Positions 23,120 to 32,001 of a DNA stretch of 39,283 bases are shown here, piece by piece. The DNA lies in contig DAHVAA010000002.1 of the NCBI GenBank assembly GCA_027314845.1, forward strand, positions 1 to 39,283, in the 5' to 3' direction. Numbering within the stretch: position 1 is the first letter of the stretch; each line of letters begins with the position of its first letter. A program made the translations under genes and the position numbers. Origin of the DNA: Thermoplasmata archaeon. GTDB lineage: Archaea; Thermoplasmatota; Thermoplasmata; UBA184. The notes beneath the pieces are model-generated. The model had not been told where the DNA came from. It saw only the letters and a list, made by a program, of their open reading frames with translations, and did not search any database.

Positions 23120-24631
23120 GTGAGTCTGATGACGAACCCGTCGGAGTGGCTGAGCTTCCCGGACGCCCCCCGTATCCTCCATCCTCCGCCCGGTCCCCGC
23201 TCCCGGGCCCTCCTCGCCGACCAGGCCCGGTGGGAGACCGATGCGGTCGGCTACCCCCATTACTTCCCCCTCGCGCCGAAGGTGGCCCAGGGCGCAACGA
23301 TCGAGGATGTCGACGGGAATCGCTACGTCGACTGGGTCGGGGGGATCTGCGTCCTCAACCTCGGTCACCGCCACCCGAAGGTCGTTGAGGCCGTCGAGGA
23401 GCAGATGCGGGGCATCTGGCATGCCCTAGAGCTGCCCACCGAAGCGCGCATCGAGTTCCTGCGAGAGCTCGAGGAGGTCCTGCCGGGGGGCCTGCGGCAC
23501 CATAGCCGGATCTTCTTCTCGGTCACCGGTGGCGATGCGGTCGAGACCGCGGTGAGCCTCGCCGACTACGCGCAAGGCAAGCGCGGGACGGTCGCCTTCT
23601 CGGGCTCCTACCACGGAGTCCACGGGGGCTCGGTCCACCTGACGAGCGGGCGTCGCTACCACGCGACGACATCGTTCCCCTCGGGGACCGTGATCCGGGT
23701 CCCGTATCCCGACCCCTACCGCCCGGTGCTGGGCGCCGACCAGGGCGCCGCCGGAACCATCGCCTACCTCGAGCACCTCGTGAACGACCCGCACTCGGGC
23801 GTCGACCAGATCTCGAGCGTGCTGGTCGAACCGATCCTGGGCGAGGGCGGCTACGTCGTGCCGCCGGACGACTTTCTCCCCTCGCTGCGCGAGTTCTGTA
23901 ACCGGCACGGCATCCTGCTCATCGCGGACGAGGTGCAGACCGGCCTCGGCCGCACGGGACGGATGTGGGCGGTGGAGCACGCGAACGTCACCCCCGACAT
24001 CCTCTGCATAGCGAAGACGATCGGAGGCGGGATCCCGCTCTCGGTCGTCGCGTACCGGGATGACCTCGTCAAGGAACTCCCCCGGGGTTTCCACCTCGGG
24101 ACGTACCGGGCGAACCCTCTCGCCCTAGCCGCCGGAGCGGCGACCCTCAAGGTCCTGCGCGACAGCGACCTCATCGAGCGGACCCGCGTCCGCGGCCCGA
24201 AGCTCCTCGACCGGTTCCGTTCGATCGCGCAGCGCCACCCGACCATCGGGGACGTGCGCGGCCGGGGGTTCATGATCGGCGTCGAGTTCGTCCGGGACCG
24301 CACGGGCCGAGCCACCTGGTGCGAGCGGGCGAAGGCGATGCGGTCGGCGTTGCTCGCCCGGGGCGTCCTGATGCACACCTCGGGGGCCTGGGACCAGGTG
24401 CTGAGGTTCATGGCGCCGCTCGTGATCGAGGACGAGCTGCTCGAGCGTGGGCTCGAGGCGTTCGTGGACGGGATCAAGAGCCTGGAAACGAGTCCCGAGT
24501 CCCCGCGCCCGAGCGGCCCGGTACACCCTCCCTCGGGACTCGTCGAGCACCGGGCCCGCCCCCAGCACATCGTGCCAACGCCCGGGGTCCCGCCGATCCC
24601 GAACCCGCACCTTCCCGCGAGCGAGACGTAG
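23120..24631 (+). CDS. Class-III aminotransferase, 4-aminobutyrate/diaminobutyrate type
   Basis: The product is 503 aa from the GTG at 23120 (ATG at 23129 is the alternative). Fold-type I PLP motifs are complete: SVTGGDAVE (134-142), FSGSYHGVHGGS (160-171), D270 in LLIADEVQTGLGRTG and K299 in IAKTIGGGIP. This set is typical of 4-aminobutyrate and diaminobutyrate aminotransferases, which move a terminal amine to 2-oxoglutarate and give a semialdehyde. About 48 residues after 455 form a Pro/Ser/His-rich tail not seen in the family, probably disordered. It converges on an aldehyde dehydrogenase gene that could oxidise its product, and the next gene beyond is an aminobutyraldehyde dehydrogenase type. 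Confidence 0.9.
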   Translation: MSLMTNPSEWLSFPDAPRILHPPPGPRSRALLADQARWETDAVGYPHYFPLAPKVAQGATIEDVDGNRYVDWVGGICVLNLGHRHPKVVEAVEEQMRGIWHALELPTEARIEFLRELEEVLPGGLRHHSRIFFSVTGGDAVETAVSLADYAQGKRGTVAFSGSYHGVHGGSVHLTSGRRYHATTSFPSGTVIRVPYPDPYRPVLGADQGAAGTIAYLEHLVNDPHSGVDQISSVLVEPILGEGGYVVPPDDFLPSLREFCNRHGILLIADEVQTGLGRTGRMWAVEHANVTPDILCIAKTIGGGIPLSVVAYRDDLVKELPRGFHLGTYRANPLALAAGAATLKVLRDSDLIERTRVRGPKLLDRFRSIAQRHPTIGDVRGRGFMIGVEFVRDRTGRATWCERAKAMRSALLARGVLMHTSGAWDQVLRFMAPLVIEDELLERGLEAFVDGIKSLETSPESPRPSGPVHPPSGLVEHRARPQHIVPTPGVPPIPNPHLPASET

Positions 24632-24648
24632 CCCACCCGGCCGCGGGC

Positions 24649-26127
24649 TCAGGCGTAGTTGACCGAGATGAGCTTCACCTCGGTCATCTCCTGCATCGCG
24701 TAACGCAGCCCTTCGCGGCCGAGTCCGCTCTCCTTGATGCCGCCGAACGGGAGCGCGTCCCAGCGCAGATTGGTCGGGTCGTTGAGGTGTACGCCGCCGG
24801 CCCGGATCCGCTTGGCGAGACGGAACCCGCGGGAGAGGTCTCTCGTGTAGACCGCGGCCTGGAGCCCGTACGGGGTCGAGTTGGCGATCCGCACCGCGTC
24901 CTCGAGGCTCGAGAACCGGAGGATCGGCGCGATCGGCCCGAACGGCTCCTCCCGGGCGACGCGGGCGTCGGGCGAGACCTCGTCGAGTACGGTCGGAGCG
25001 AAGAAGCTCCCGGCACCGACCTCGGACCGGTGGCCACCGGTGAGAACCCGTGCCGAGTGGGCTCGGGCGTCCTCGACCAGACCCTCCATCCGCTCGACGG
25101 CCGCGCGGTCGATCAACGGTCCGACCTCGGTCGACTCCTCGAGCGCCGGGCCGACGCGGAGCGCGCTCGCGCGCTCGGCGAGGGCCCGAGCGAACTTCTC
25201 GGCGATCGACTCCTGGACGAGCAGCCGCTTCGAGGAGTTGCAGACCTGACCGGAGTAGCCGAACGCTCCCCGCGCCGCGGCCGGTACCACGACGTCCAGG
25301 GGCGCGTCCTCCAGCACGATGAACGGGTCCATTCCTCCCATCTCGAGGATGACCCGCTTTGCGTCGCGACCGGCCCGCTCGGCAATGCCCTTGCCGACCT
25401 CGGTCGACCCGGTGAACGTGACCAGGCGCGTTCGGGGGTGGTCGACGAGCGCGTCGCCCACGGTGCGCCCCGACCCCACCACGAGGTTCAACGCACCGGC
25501 GGGCAGCCCGACCGATGCGAAGTGCTCGGCGAGCCGGAGCGCGGTGAACGGCGCGGCGCTGGTCGGCTTCGCGACGACCGGATTCCCCGCGGCGAGCGCC
25601 GGAGCGATCTTGTGGGAGAGGAGGTTGAGCGGGCCGTTGAAGGGGCCGATCGCGACCACGACCCCGATCGGGTCCCGGACGGTGAAGAGGAACCGCTGCT
25701 CATTGCCCGCCGGCCGTTCGTAGGCGTCGGCCGGGAAGCTCTCGCCTCCGAGGTGACGGATCTCCTCGGCCGCCAACCGGTAGACCCCCACGGCCCGGTC
25801 GACCTCGACGCGGGCGTCGACGATCGGCTTACCGACCTCCGAGGCGATGAGGCGGGCCATCGTCTCGCGATCGGATTCGAGGCGGCTGGCGAGCGCGCGA
25901 AGCAACCGAGCGCGTTCGTGCCCCGGGACCTCGGCCCACCGATCCTCGGCGTCGGCGGCCGCGTCGACGGCGGCCCGGGCCTCGTCGGCCGAGGCGAGCG
26001 GCGCCTCCCCCAAAGTCCGCCCGGTGGAGGGGTCGACAACGGGAACGTACGTTCCAGCGGCCGGTGGCCGCCACGCGCCACCGATGTAGAGCGCACCCTT
26101 GCCGCCCGCCGGGAGCCCCTCCAGCAC
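24649..26127 (-). CDS. NAD(P)-dependent aldehyde dehydrogenase, succinate-semialdehyde/lactaldehyde type
   Basis: The product is 492 aa from a GTG at 26127. Catalytic residues are complete: N164 in GPFNGPLN, E262 in LEMGGMDP and the nucleophile C296 in SGQVCNSSK, with the NAD-binding FTGSTEVGK (238-246). The Q-V-C-N-S-S form and overall pattern are those of the archaeal group that includes succinate-semialdehyde, lactaldehyde and non-phosphorylating glyceraldehyde-3-phosphate dehydrogenases; Met in LEMGGMDP replaces the more usual Lys/Asn. It follows the aminobutyraldehyde-type gene by 18 bases in the same direction (operon) and converges on the GABA-type aminotransferase, so succinate semialdehyde is an attractive substrate, but this is inferred. 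Confidence 0.9.
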   Translation of the reverse strand: MLEGLPAGGKGALYIGGAWRPPAAGTYVPVVDPSTGRTLGEAPLASADEARAAVDAAADAEDRWAEVPGHERARLLRALASRLESDRETMARLIASEVGKPIVDARVEVDRAVGVYRLAAEEIRHLGGESFPADAYERPAGNEQRFLFTVRDPIGVVVAIGPFNGPLNLLSHKIAPALAAGNPVVAKPTSAAPFTALRLAEHFASVGLPAGALNLVVGSGRTVGDALVDHPRTRLVTFTGSTEVGKGIAERAGRDAKRVILEMGGMDPFIVLEDAPLDVVVPAAARGAFGYSGQVCNSSKRLLVQESIAEKFARALAERASALRVGPALEESTEVGPLIDRAAVERMEGLVEDARAHSARVLTGGHRSEVGAGSFFAPTVLDEVSPDARVAREEPFGPIAPILRFSSLEDAVRIANSTPYGLQAAVYTRDLSRGFRLAKRIRAGGVHLNDPTNLRWDALPFGGIKESGLGREGLRYAMQEMTEVKLISVNYA

Positions 26128-26145
26128 GGTCCCTCCACCCCGCGG

Positions 26146-27639
26146 CTAGGCCGGGTCACCGTAGACGGTATAGTGCCAGCCCTTCCGGGCCTGCCCCGTG
26201 AGGTCGATGTAGATGTTCTTCACGACCGTGTAATCGGCGAGCGAGTCCGTCCCGAGGTCCTTGCCGAACCCGGATTGCTTGAACCCGCCGTGGGGGGTCT
26301 CGGAGGCGAGGGGAAGATGGTCGTTGACCCAGACGTCCCCGAACCGGAGCGCGTTCGCAGCCCTCACCGCGGTCCGGACGTCCTTCGTCCAGACGCTCCC
26401 GGCGAGCCCGTAATCGACCCCGTTCGCGATCTCGATCGCCTCGTCGAACGTCGAGAACTCGATCACGTCGAGGACCGGACCGAAGATCTCGCGCTGCGCG
26501 ATCGTCATGTCCGGCGCGACGCCGTCGAAGACCGTCGGCGCGACGAACGCGCCCTTCGGGAACTTCTCGTGCGCGTCGCCCCCGCCCGCGACGAGCTTCG
26601 CGCCCTCGTGCTTTCCTTTCTCCACGAAGTCGAGGACCGTCTTCTGCTGGGTCGGGCTCACGAGGGGCCCGAGGTCGGTCGAGCGGGAGAGCGGGTCCCC
26701 GAGGCGGACCCCACGGACGCGCTCGAGAAGATGTTGGACGAACTTCGGTCGGATGCTCGCATGGACGATCAGGCGGGTCGCTGCCGTGCAGTCCTGCCCG
26801 CCGTTCACGAACCCGCCGACCATCGCCCCCTCGACCGCCGCGGCGAGGTCGGCGTCCTCGAAAACGACGAATGGGGCCTTGCCGCCGAGCTCGAGCTGGA
26901 CGCGCTTGACGGTGGAGCTCGCCGCCTCCATGATCTTCCTACCGGTCGCCGTGTCGCCGGTGAGGCTTACCATGTCGACCTTCGGGTTCCGGCACAGCTC
27001 GTCGCCGACCTCGGCGCCGGGGCCGGTGATCACATTGAGCGCCCCCGCCGGGAGGCCCGCGTCCTGGAAGACTCGGCCGAGCTCAAGGCTCGTGAGCGGG
27101 GTGTAGCTCGCCGGTTTGAGGACGACCGTGTTCCCGACGATGAGCGCGGGTGCGATCTTCCACACCGCCATCATGATCGGGTAGTTCCACGGCGTGATCG
27201 AACCGACCACTCCGACCGGCTCGCGACGGAAGATCGTTGTGCCGTCACCGGTGAACTCCCCCGGGCTCGTCGCCTCGAGGGTGCGCCCTGCGCCGGCGTA
27301 GAACACGAGGTTGTCGATCGTGAACGGGAGGTCGGCGTCCGCCGCCTGCTTGATCGTCTTGCCCTGATTCCGGCTCTCGAGCTCCGCCACCGTGCCGAGG
27401 CGCTCCTGGAGGAGCTGCGCCGCCTTGAGGAAGACCTCCGCTCGGCCCTTCGGCGCAAGCCTCGGCCAGGGGCCCCTGTCGAATGCCTCGCGTGCCGCGT
27501 CGATCGCCCTCCGCGAGTCCTCGCGTGAGGATTTCGGCACGGTCCCGAGGGACGAGCGGTCGAACGGGCTCACGACCGGCATCGTTCCTTCGTTCGACGC
27601 CGCGACCCACTCGCCGTTGATCAGCATCGTATGGTCCAT
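26146..27639 (-). CDS. Aldehyde dehydrogenase, 4-aminobutyraldehyde/betaine-aldehyde type
   Basis: The product is 497 aa from the ATG at 27639, preceded by GGAAGG at about 8 bases; an in-frame GTG at 27654 would add five residues. The catalytic set is complete: the conserved Asn in ITPWNYP, Glu in LELGGKAP and Cys in NGGQDCTAATR. NGGQDCTA and the ending HLPLASETPHGGFKQSG are typical of gamma-aminobutyraldehyde dehydrogenases (PatD-like), which convert 4-aminobutanal from putrescine into GABA. It leads a two-gene operon with the next aldehyde dehydrogenase. A minus-strand TTTA box (about 27674-27677) fits a start of transcription just before the ATG. Confidence 0.92.
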   Translation of the reverse strand: MDHTMLINGEWVAASNEGTMPVVSPFDRSSLGTVPKSSREDSRRAIDAAREAFDRGPWPRLAPKGRAEVFLKAAQLLQERLGTVAELESRNQGKTIKQAADADLPFTIDNLVFYAGAGRTLEATSPGEFTGDGTTIFRREPVGVVGSITPWNYPIMMAVWKIAPALIVGNTVVLKPASYTPLTSLELGRVFQDAGLPAGALNVITGPGAEVGDELCRNPKVDMVSLTGDTATGRKIMEAASSTVKRVQLELGGKAPFVVFEDADLAAAVEGAMVGGFVNGGQDCTAATRLIVHASIRPKFVQHLLERVRGVRLGDPLSRSTDLGPLVSPTQQKTVLDFVEKGKHEGAKLVAGGGDAHEKFPKGAFVAPTVFDGVAPDMTIAQREIFGPVLDVIEFSTFDEAIEIANGVDYGLAGSVWTKDVRTAVRAANALRFGDVWVNDHLPLASETPHGGFKQSGFGKDLGTDSLADYTVVKNIYIDLTGQARKGWHYTVYGDPA

Positions 27640-27775
27640 GGTGCGCCCTTCCACCGGCGGAATCCGCTCCCGCTAAAGATGTTGCCGGGAGTCGGCCGAG
27701 GTTCGACTCCTTTAGTGTTTTCGAGGGATTTATGAAGGAGAACGTCCTCCGCAACTCGTTCTGGGGGTTGGGATC
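27640..27775. promoter_or_regulatory. Divergent promoter region between aldehyde dehydrogenase and peptide-binding protein genes
   Basis: TTTAG boxes occur on both strands: TCTTTAGCG on the minus strand (about 27672-27680) toward the dehydrogenase and CCTTTAGTG on the plus strand (about 27709-27717). A further plus-strand ATTTATG (27728-27734) lies 45 bases before the GTG at 27776. The two similar TTTAG elements could be a shared regulatory motif. Confidence 0.45.
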
Positions 27776-29707
27776 GTGGATCCGAAGTGGAGGAATCTTA
27801 TCGCCATCGTCGTGGTGGTCGTCGTCGTGCTCGCGGGGGTCGGCCTCTACCTGACCCGGTCGACAACCAGTTCGGGCACTACGTGCGGCACACCCCTCAA
27901 GTCGACCAATCCGTTGATCATCGACCAAGCGGAGATTCCTGATTCCCTCGACCCCGCGGTGACGTTCTCCACCCCTGGCTGGGCCGCGGTCCAGCAGGTT
28001 TACCAGGGCCTCGTGAACTACAACGGCTCGAGTGACACCTCCTTCTCCCCCGTCCTTGCAAAGAACTGGTCGGTCTCGTACAACCCCGGGACCGGCTTCG
28101 AGAGCTACACCTTCCACCTGCGCAGCGGCGTGACCTTCTCGAACGGCGACGCGTTCAGCGCCTACGTCGAGTGGTACAGCCTCTACCGTGACCTCGTGAT
28201 GCAGCAGTCCTCCCAGTTCATCCTGGAGCAGAACTTCTACTCCACGAACTTCACGCCGTCGAGCCCCCTCAGCTACTACTCGAACAACACCACCGCTGCC
28301 GCCGCGAACGCCACGCTGACCCAGGACCTCAACTCCTGGAACTTCCTCAATCCGACCTCCACCGAGGTCGCGCAGATGATGCTGCCGAACCAGTCGTTCC
28401 AGGTCATCGATCCCCAGACGATCCAGCTCAACCTGGGGTACGGCTACCTCGCGACGAACTACACGTACCTGCTCGCCTCCATCTCGGCGCCGAACTCCTA
28501 CGCGGTCGATCCCGCGTGGGTCGACGCCCACGGTGGGATCGTCGACGGGCAGCCCAACAGCTACATGTCGACGAACACCCTCGGCACCGGCCAGTACGTC
28601 CTCTCGAACTACAACGGCCTCGCCGGTGGCGGCTACACCCTGACCCCCAGCTCGAACTACTGGGGGGCCACCGCCGCCGCCCAGGAGCCCTGGAACAACA
28701 TGATCCAGCCGGCTCAGACCGCGTTCCAGGTCGTATTCCAGAGCTCTCAGGCCGTGACGATCAACGACCTGAACACGGGGGCTGCCGCCGAGGCGTCGTT
28801 CGCGTACATCGGACCCTCCACGGTCAGCCAGCTGCAGGGGAACCCGTGCGTGCAGGTCCAGGCGCTCCCCACCGTCTACGGGGCGACGAGCGGTTCCTGG
28901 TGGGTCTATCTCGACCAGAACATCTTCCCGTTCAACAATCTCTCCGTCCGCGAGGCGGTCGCCCACGCGATCAACTACCAGCAGATCATCCAGCAGGCGT
29001 TCGGTGGGTATGGAAGCCAGTGGGTCGGTCCGGTGCCCCCGGCGTACCCGTACTACGATCCGGTGAACTCCTCGACGGGGAGCAACCTCACCCCCTACCA
29101 GTACAATCTGGCCCTCGCGCAAAAGGAGATCCAGAATTCTCCGTGCGCGAACGCGGCGTGCAAGAGCCTCCAGATCAAGTACGCCTACATCACCCCCGGG
29201 ACCGACTGGGCCGACACCGCGCAGTTCATCGCGAACGACCTCGCCGCGATCAACCTCACGATCGTGCCGGTCGGGATCACGCTCGACCAGCTCTACCAAG
29301 AGCAGACGATCGATCCCTCTACGGGCGTTTGCACGACCCTCGAGAGCACGAACGGCGGACCGTTCTGGATGGGCCAGGAGTTCTACACCTCCGACTACAT
29401 CTCACCGGACGACTGGACCCAGAATGACGCCTACAGCTTCGGGAGCGCGAACATGTGCATGTCGGCCTACGCGAACGCCACGATGGACACCCTGGTCTAC
29501 CAGGCCGCGGCCGAGTCGAACCCGACGAACCTGACGAACGACTACACCCAGATGACCAGCATGATGTACAACAACTACACCGACATCTGGCTGGTCGTCC
29601 CCACCTCGTTCGCGGTCTACTCGACCCACATTCAGGGGATCATCCAGAACCCGATGGCGAGCGCCGAACCTTACGCGATGCTGTTCAACACTCAGCACGC
29701 GACGTAG
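27776..29707 (+). CDS. dppA: Dipeptide/oligopeptide ABC transporter substrate-binding protein
   Basis: The product is 643 aa from a GTG at 27776. A short N-terminus is followed by one very hydrophobic helix (about 8-27) that serves as an uncleaved membrane anchor; no lipobox cysteine is in the right place. The extracellular part is a family-5 solute-binding protein: IPDSLDPAVTFSTPG near the start, FHLRSGVTFSNGD and VREAVAHAINYQQIIQQAF are its typical segments. It is rich in Asn, Ser, Thr and Tyr with many NxS/T sequons, as in glycosylated archaeal surface proteins. The convergent operon encodes the matching permeases and ATPases. Length exceeds bacterial DppA (about 535 aa) because of inserted loops. 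The ligand may be peptides or other small amines. Confidence 0.92.
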   Translation: MDPKWRNLIAIVVVVVVVLAGVGLYLTRSTTSSGTTCGTPLKSTNPLIIDQAEIPDSLDPAVTFSTPGWAAVQQVYQGLVNYNGSSDTSFSPVLAKNWSVSYNPGTGFESYTFHLRSGVTFSNGDAFSAYVEWYSLYRDLVMQQSSQFILEQNFYSTNFTPSSPLSYYSNNTTAAAANATLTQDLNSWNFLNPTSTEVAQMMLPNQSFQVIDPQTIQLNLGYGYLATNYTYLLASISAPNSYAVDPAWVDAHGGIVDGQPNSYMSTNTLGTGQYVLSNYNGLAGGGYTLTPSSNYWGATAAAQEPWNNMIQPAQTAFQVVFQSSQAVTINDLNTGAAAEASFAYIGPSTVSQLQGNPCVQVQALPTVYGATSGSWWVYLDQNIFPFNNLSVREAVAHAINYQQIIQQAFGGYGSQWVGPVPPAYPYYDPVNSSTGSNLTPYQYNLALAQKEIQNSPCANAACKSLQIKYAYITPGTDWADTAQFIANDLAAINLTIVPVGITLDQLYQEQTIDPSTGVCTTLESTNGGPFWMGQEFYTSDYISPDDWTQNDAYSFGSANMCMSAYANATMDTLVYQAAAESNPTNLTNDYTQMTSMMYNNYTDIWLVVPTSFAVYSTHIQGIIQNPMASAEPYAMLFNTQHAT

Positions 29708-29743
29708 CGCGGGCGTCGGAGCGCTACCCCGGGGCGAACCCTT

Positions 29744-30853
29744 TCAGCCACCCGCCACGGGCTCGGGCGCTTCCACCGTGGTCAAGAGGCTCGTGGCCGG
29801 AACGGCCCCGACCTCCTCGGCCCGGTGGCAGGCGATCTGGCGTCCGGGGAAGTTCGGTACCACTCGCAGCGGGGGGTCCTCCGTCCGGCACCGGTCGATG
29901 ACGAACGGGCAGCGGGGCGAGAACCGGCACCCCGGCGCGGGGTCGATGAGCGTCGGGACGTCCCCGCCGATCCGGTAGCGCGTACGGCGACGGCGGGGGT
30001 TCGGGGTTGGGACCGCCGCGAGCAGCGCCTTCGTGTACGGATGGGCCGGTTGCTCGAGGAGATCCCGCACACCACCGATCTCCACGATCTGTCCGAGGTA
30101 CATCACCGCGACGCGGTCGGCGACGTACCGAACGGCCGCCACGTTGTGCGTGATGAGGAGGTAGGCGAGCCCTCGTTCGCGCTGGAGCGTCACGAGCCGG
30201 TTCAGGATCTGCGCCTGCACCGCGACGTCGAGCGCGCTCGTGGGCTCGTCTAGGATCACGAGCTTCGGGTTGACGCTGAGCGCGCGAGCGAGGGACAGCC
30301 GCTGACGACCGCCTCCCGAGAACTCGTGGGGGTACTGGTAGAGGCAATCGGGCGGGAGCCCGACGGTGGGCAGGAGCTCGGCGACCCGACGCTGGGCTTC
30401 GGCGCGGCCGATCCGGTGCGGACGGGTGTCCTCACCCCCGTCCTCCGAAGGGAGGCCGTGCAGGACGGCCTGGGCCCGGATCGGCTCGCTCACGATCTGC
30501 CAGACGCGCAGCCGCGGGTTGAGCGAGCCGATCGGGTCCTGGAAGACGATCTGGACGTTGCGGCGCCATCGGAGGAGCGCCTTGCCCTTGAGGTAAGTGA
30601 TGTCGGCGCCCTCGAAGCGGAGCACGCCGCCGGTCGGTTCGTGGAGCCGTGCGGCGAGCCAGCCGAACGTCGTCTTCCCCGAGCCGGATTCCCCGATCAG
30701 CCCGACGGTCTCTCCGGGCGCGATGTGGAGGTCGATCCGGTCGACCGCGTGGATGGCCCGGCCGGGGCGTCCGGCGAGCGCATCGCCGATCGAGCGGACG
30801 AGCGGGAAATGCTTCTCGAGGCCGACCGCCTCGAGGATGGGAGGGGAGATCAC
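29744..30853 (-). CDS. dppF: Oligopeptide ABC transporter ATPase, DppF/OppF type
   Basis: The product is 369 aa from the GTG at 30853, which overlaps the preceding stop (GTGA). Walker A is GESGSGKT (54-61), the Q-loop is VFQDPIGSLNPR, the signature is FSGGGRQR, Walker B is LVILDEP and the switch His is in ITHN. The C-terminus carries the oligopeptide-transport extension with four cysteines (CRFSPRC, DRC and IACHR), the pattern proposed in some family members to hold an iron-sulfur cluster. It is the last gene of the four-gene importer operon and should form the ATPase pair with the DppD-type protein. Confidence 0.94.
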   Translation of the reverse strand: MISPPILEAVGLEKHFPLVRSIGDALAGRPGRAIHAVDRIDLHIAPGETVGLIGESGSGKTTFGWLAARLHEPTGGVLRFEGADITYLKGKALLRWRRNVQIVFQDPIGSLNPRLRVWQIVSEPIRAQAVLHGLPSEDGGEDTRPHRIGRAEAQRRVAELLPTVGLPPDCLYQYPHEFSGGGRQRLSLARALSVNPKLVILDEPTSALDVAVQAQILNRLVTLQRERGLAYLLITHNVAAVRYVADRVAVMYLGQIVEIGGVRDLLEQPAHPYTKALLAAVPTPNPRRRRTRYRIGGDVPTLIDPAPGCRFSPRCPFVIDRCRTEDPPLRVVPNFPGRQIACHRAEEVGAVPATSLLTTVEAPEPVAGG

Positions 30854-32001
30854 GCGGGCAGCTCGACCTCCGAGGAGTAAGGGCACGCGACGCGATGCGG
30901 TGTTCCGCCCTCGGGCGCGCCCGGTACCGGGTCCAACGAGGGGCCGGGGTCGACCGCGCAGGACGGTCGCGCGATCACGCAACGGGGATGGAAGGGGCAG
31001 CCCCGCGGAAGGCGGGAGAGGTTCGGGACCGACCCGGGAATCGAGGAGAGAGGTCCGTCCGACTTGTACCGGGTCGGGTTCGCCCGGAGAAGGGCGGCGG
31101 TGTACGGGTGCCGGGGGTGCTCGAAGATCTCCTGCACCGGGCCGTACTCGACCATGTGGCCCGCGTACATCACTCCGATCTCATCGGCCATCTCCGCTAC
31201 CACGCCGAGGTCGTGGGTGATGAACAGGATCGAGGCGTGGACCTCGTCGATCAGCTCCTTCATCAAGGTCAGCACCTGCGCCTGGATCGTCACGTCGAGC
31301 GCGCTCGTGGGTTCGTCGGCGATCAGGAGCGAGGGCCGGGCGCTCAGCGCCATCGCGATCATCACGCGCTGTCGCATCCCTCCCGAGAGCTCGTGCGGGT
31401 AGAGGTTCACGATCGTCTCGGGGTCGTTGATCCGCACGAGGCGCAGGAACTCGAGGACCTCCTCCCGGGTCGCGCGTCGGTCCGCCTGCTTCTCGAGCGC
31501 TTTCTCGGCCGCCATCCCGCCCACGGCGACCGGGTGGCCGAGGGCTTCGCCTCGCGAGACGCCGGGGCCCCGGGAGTAGTCGAACGGCTCCCCACCCGTG
31601 GAGGAGCGGGCTCCCTGCCCCTCCTCGCGAAGCCGGCGGATGTGGATCGCCTCCGCGATCTGGACCGAGACCCGGAACGCCGGGTTGAGCGAGTTGAGCG
31701 GCTCCTGGAAGATCATCCCGATCCCCGTGCCCCGGACCGTAGGCAGCTTCCACGCGGGCAGCTCGAGGAGGTCGATCCCGTTGAACCGGATCTGGCCGCT
31801 CTTCACCTCCGCGAGCAGGCGAGGCAAGAGGCGCGGGATCGCGCGGGCGAGCGTGCTCTTCCCACATCCCGTCTCCCCGACGATCCCGACCACATGGCCG
31901 GGTTCGACCCGCACCGAGACATCCCGCAACGCGTGGAACCGGCCGGCACCGACCACGTAGTCGACGCTCAGGTGTTCGACGTCGAGGATCGGCTCCGTCA
32001 C
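30850..32001 (-). CDS. dppD: Oligopeptide ABC transporter ATPase, DppD/OppD type
   Basis: The product is 383 aa from the GTG at 32001, in a GTGA overlap with the permease stop. Walker A is GETGCGKS (42-49), the Q-loop is IFQEPLNSLNPAF, the signature is LSGGMRQR, Walker B is LLIADEP and the switch His is in ITHDLG. An insert of about 45 residues after the Q-loop helix (with GGEPFDYSRGPG and GMAAEKALEKQ) is longer than in bacterial DppD. The C-terminal extension has the CPFHPRC, SC and ACPY cysteines of the oligopeptide family. It pairs with the DppF-type ATPase. Confidence 0.94.
   Translation of the reverse strand: MTEPILDVEHLSVDYVVGAGRFHALRDVSVRVEPGHVVGIVGETGCGKSTLARAIPRLLPRLLAEVKSGQIRFNGIDLLELPAWKLPTVRGTGIGMIFQEPLNSLNPAFRVSVQIAEAIHIRRLREEGQGARSSTGGEPFDYSRGPGVSRGEALGHPVAVGGMAAEKALEKQADRRATREEVLEFLRLVRINDPETIVNLYPHELSGGMRQRVMIAMALSARPSLLIADEPTSALDVTIQAQVLTLMKELIDEVHASILFITHDLGVVAEMADEIGVMYAGHMVEYGPVQEIFEHPRHPYTAALLRANPTRYKSDGPLSSIPGSVPNLSRLPRGCPFHPRCVIARPSCAVDPGPSLDPVPGAPEGGTPHRVACPYSSEVELPA

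Noticed and set aside
24319..27528. A 1069-codon open frame on the plus strand, opposite two aldehyde dehydrogenase genes
   Set aside because: It is antisense to two genes with complete catalytic motifs; its sequence is Arg/Asp/Val-rich repeats typical of shadow frames in GC-rich DNA.
27245..29299. A 684-codon minus-strand open frame opposite the peptide-binding protein gene
   Set aside because: It is a compositional shadow: Val/Glu/Arg/Asp-rich with no domain, opposite a clear family-5 solute-binding protein. Part of it merely re-reads the aldehyde dehydrogenase gene in another frame.
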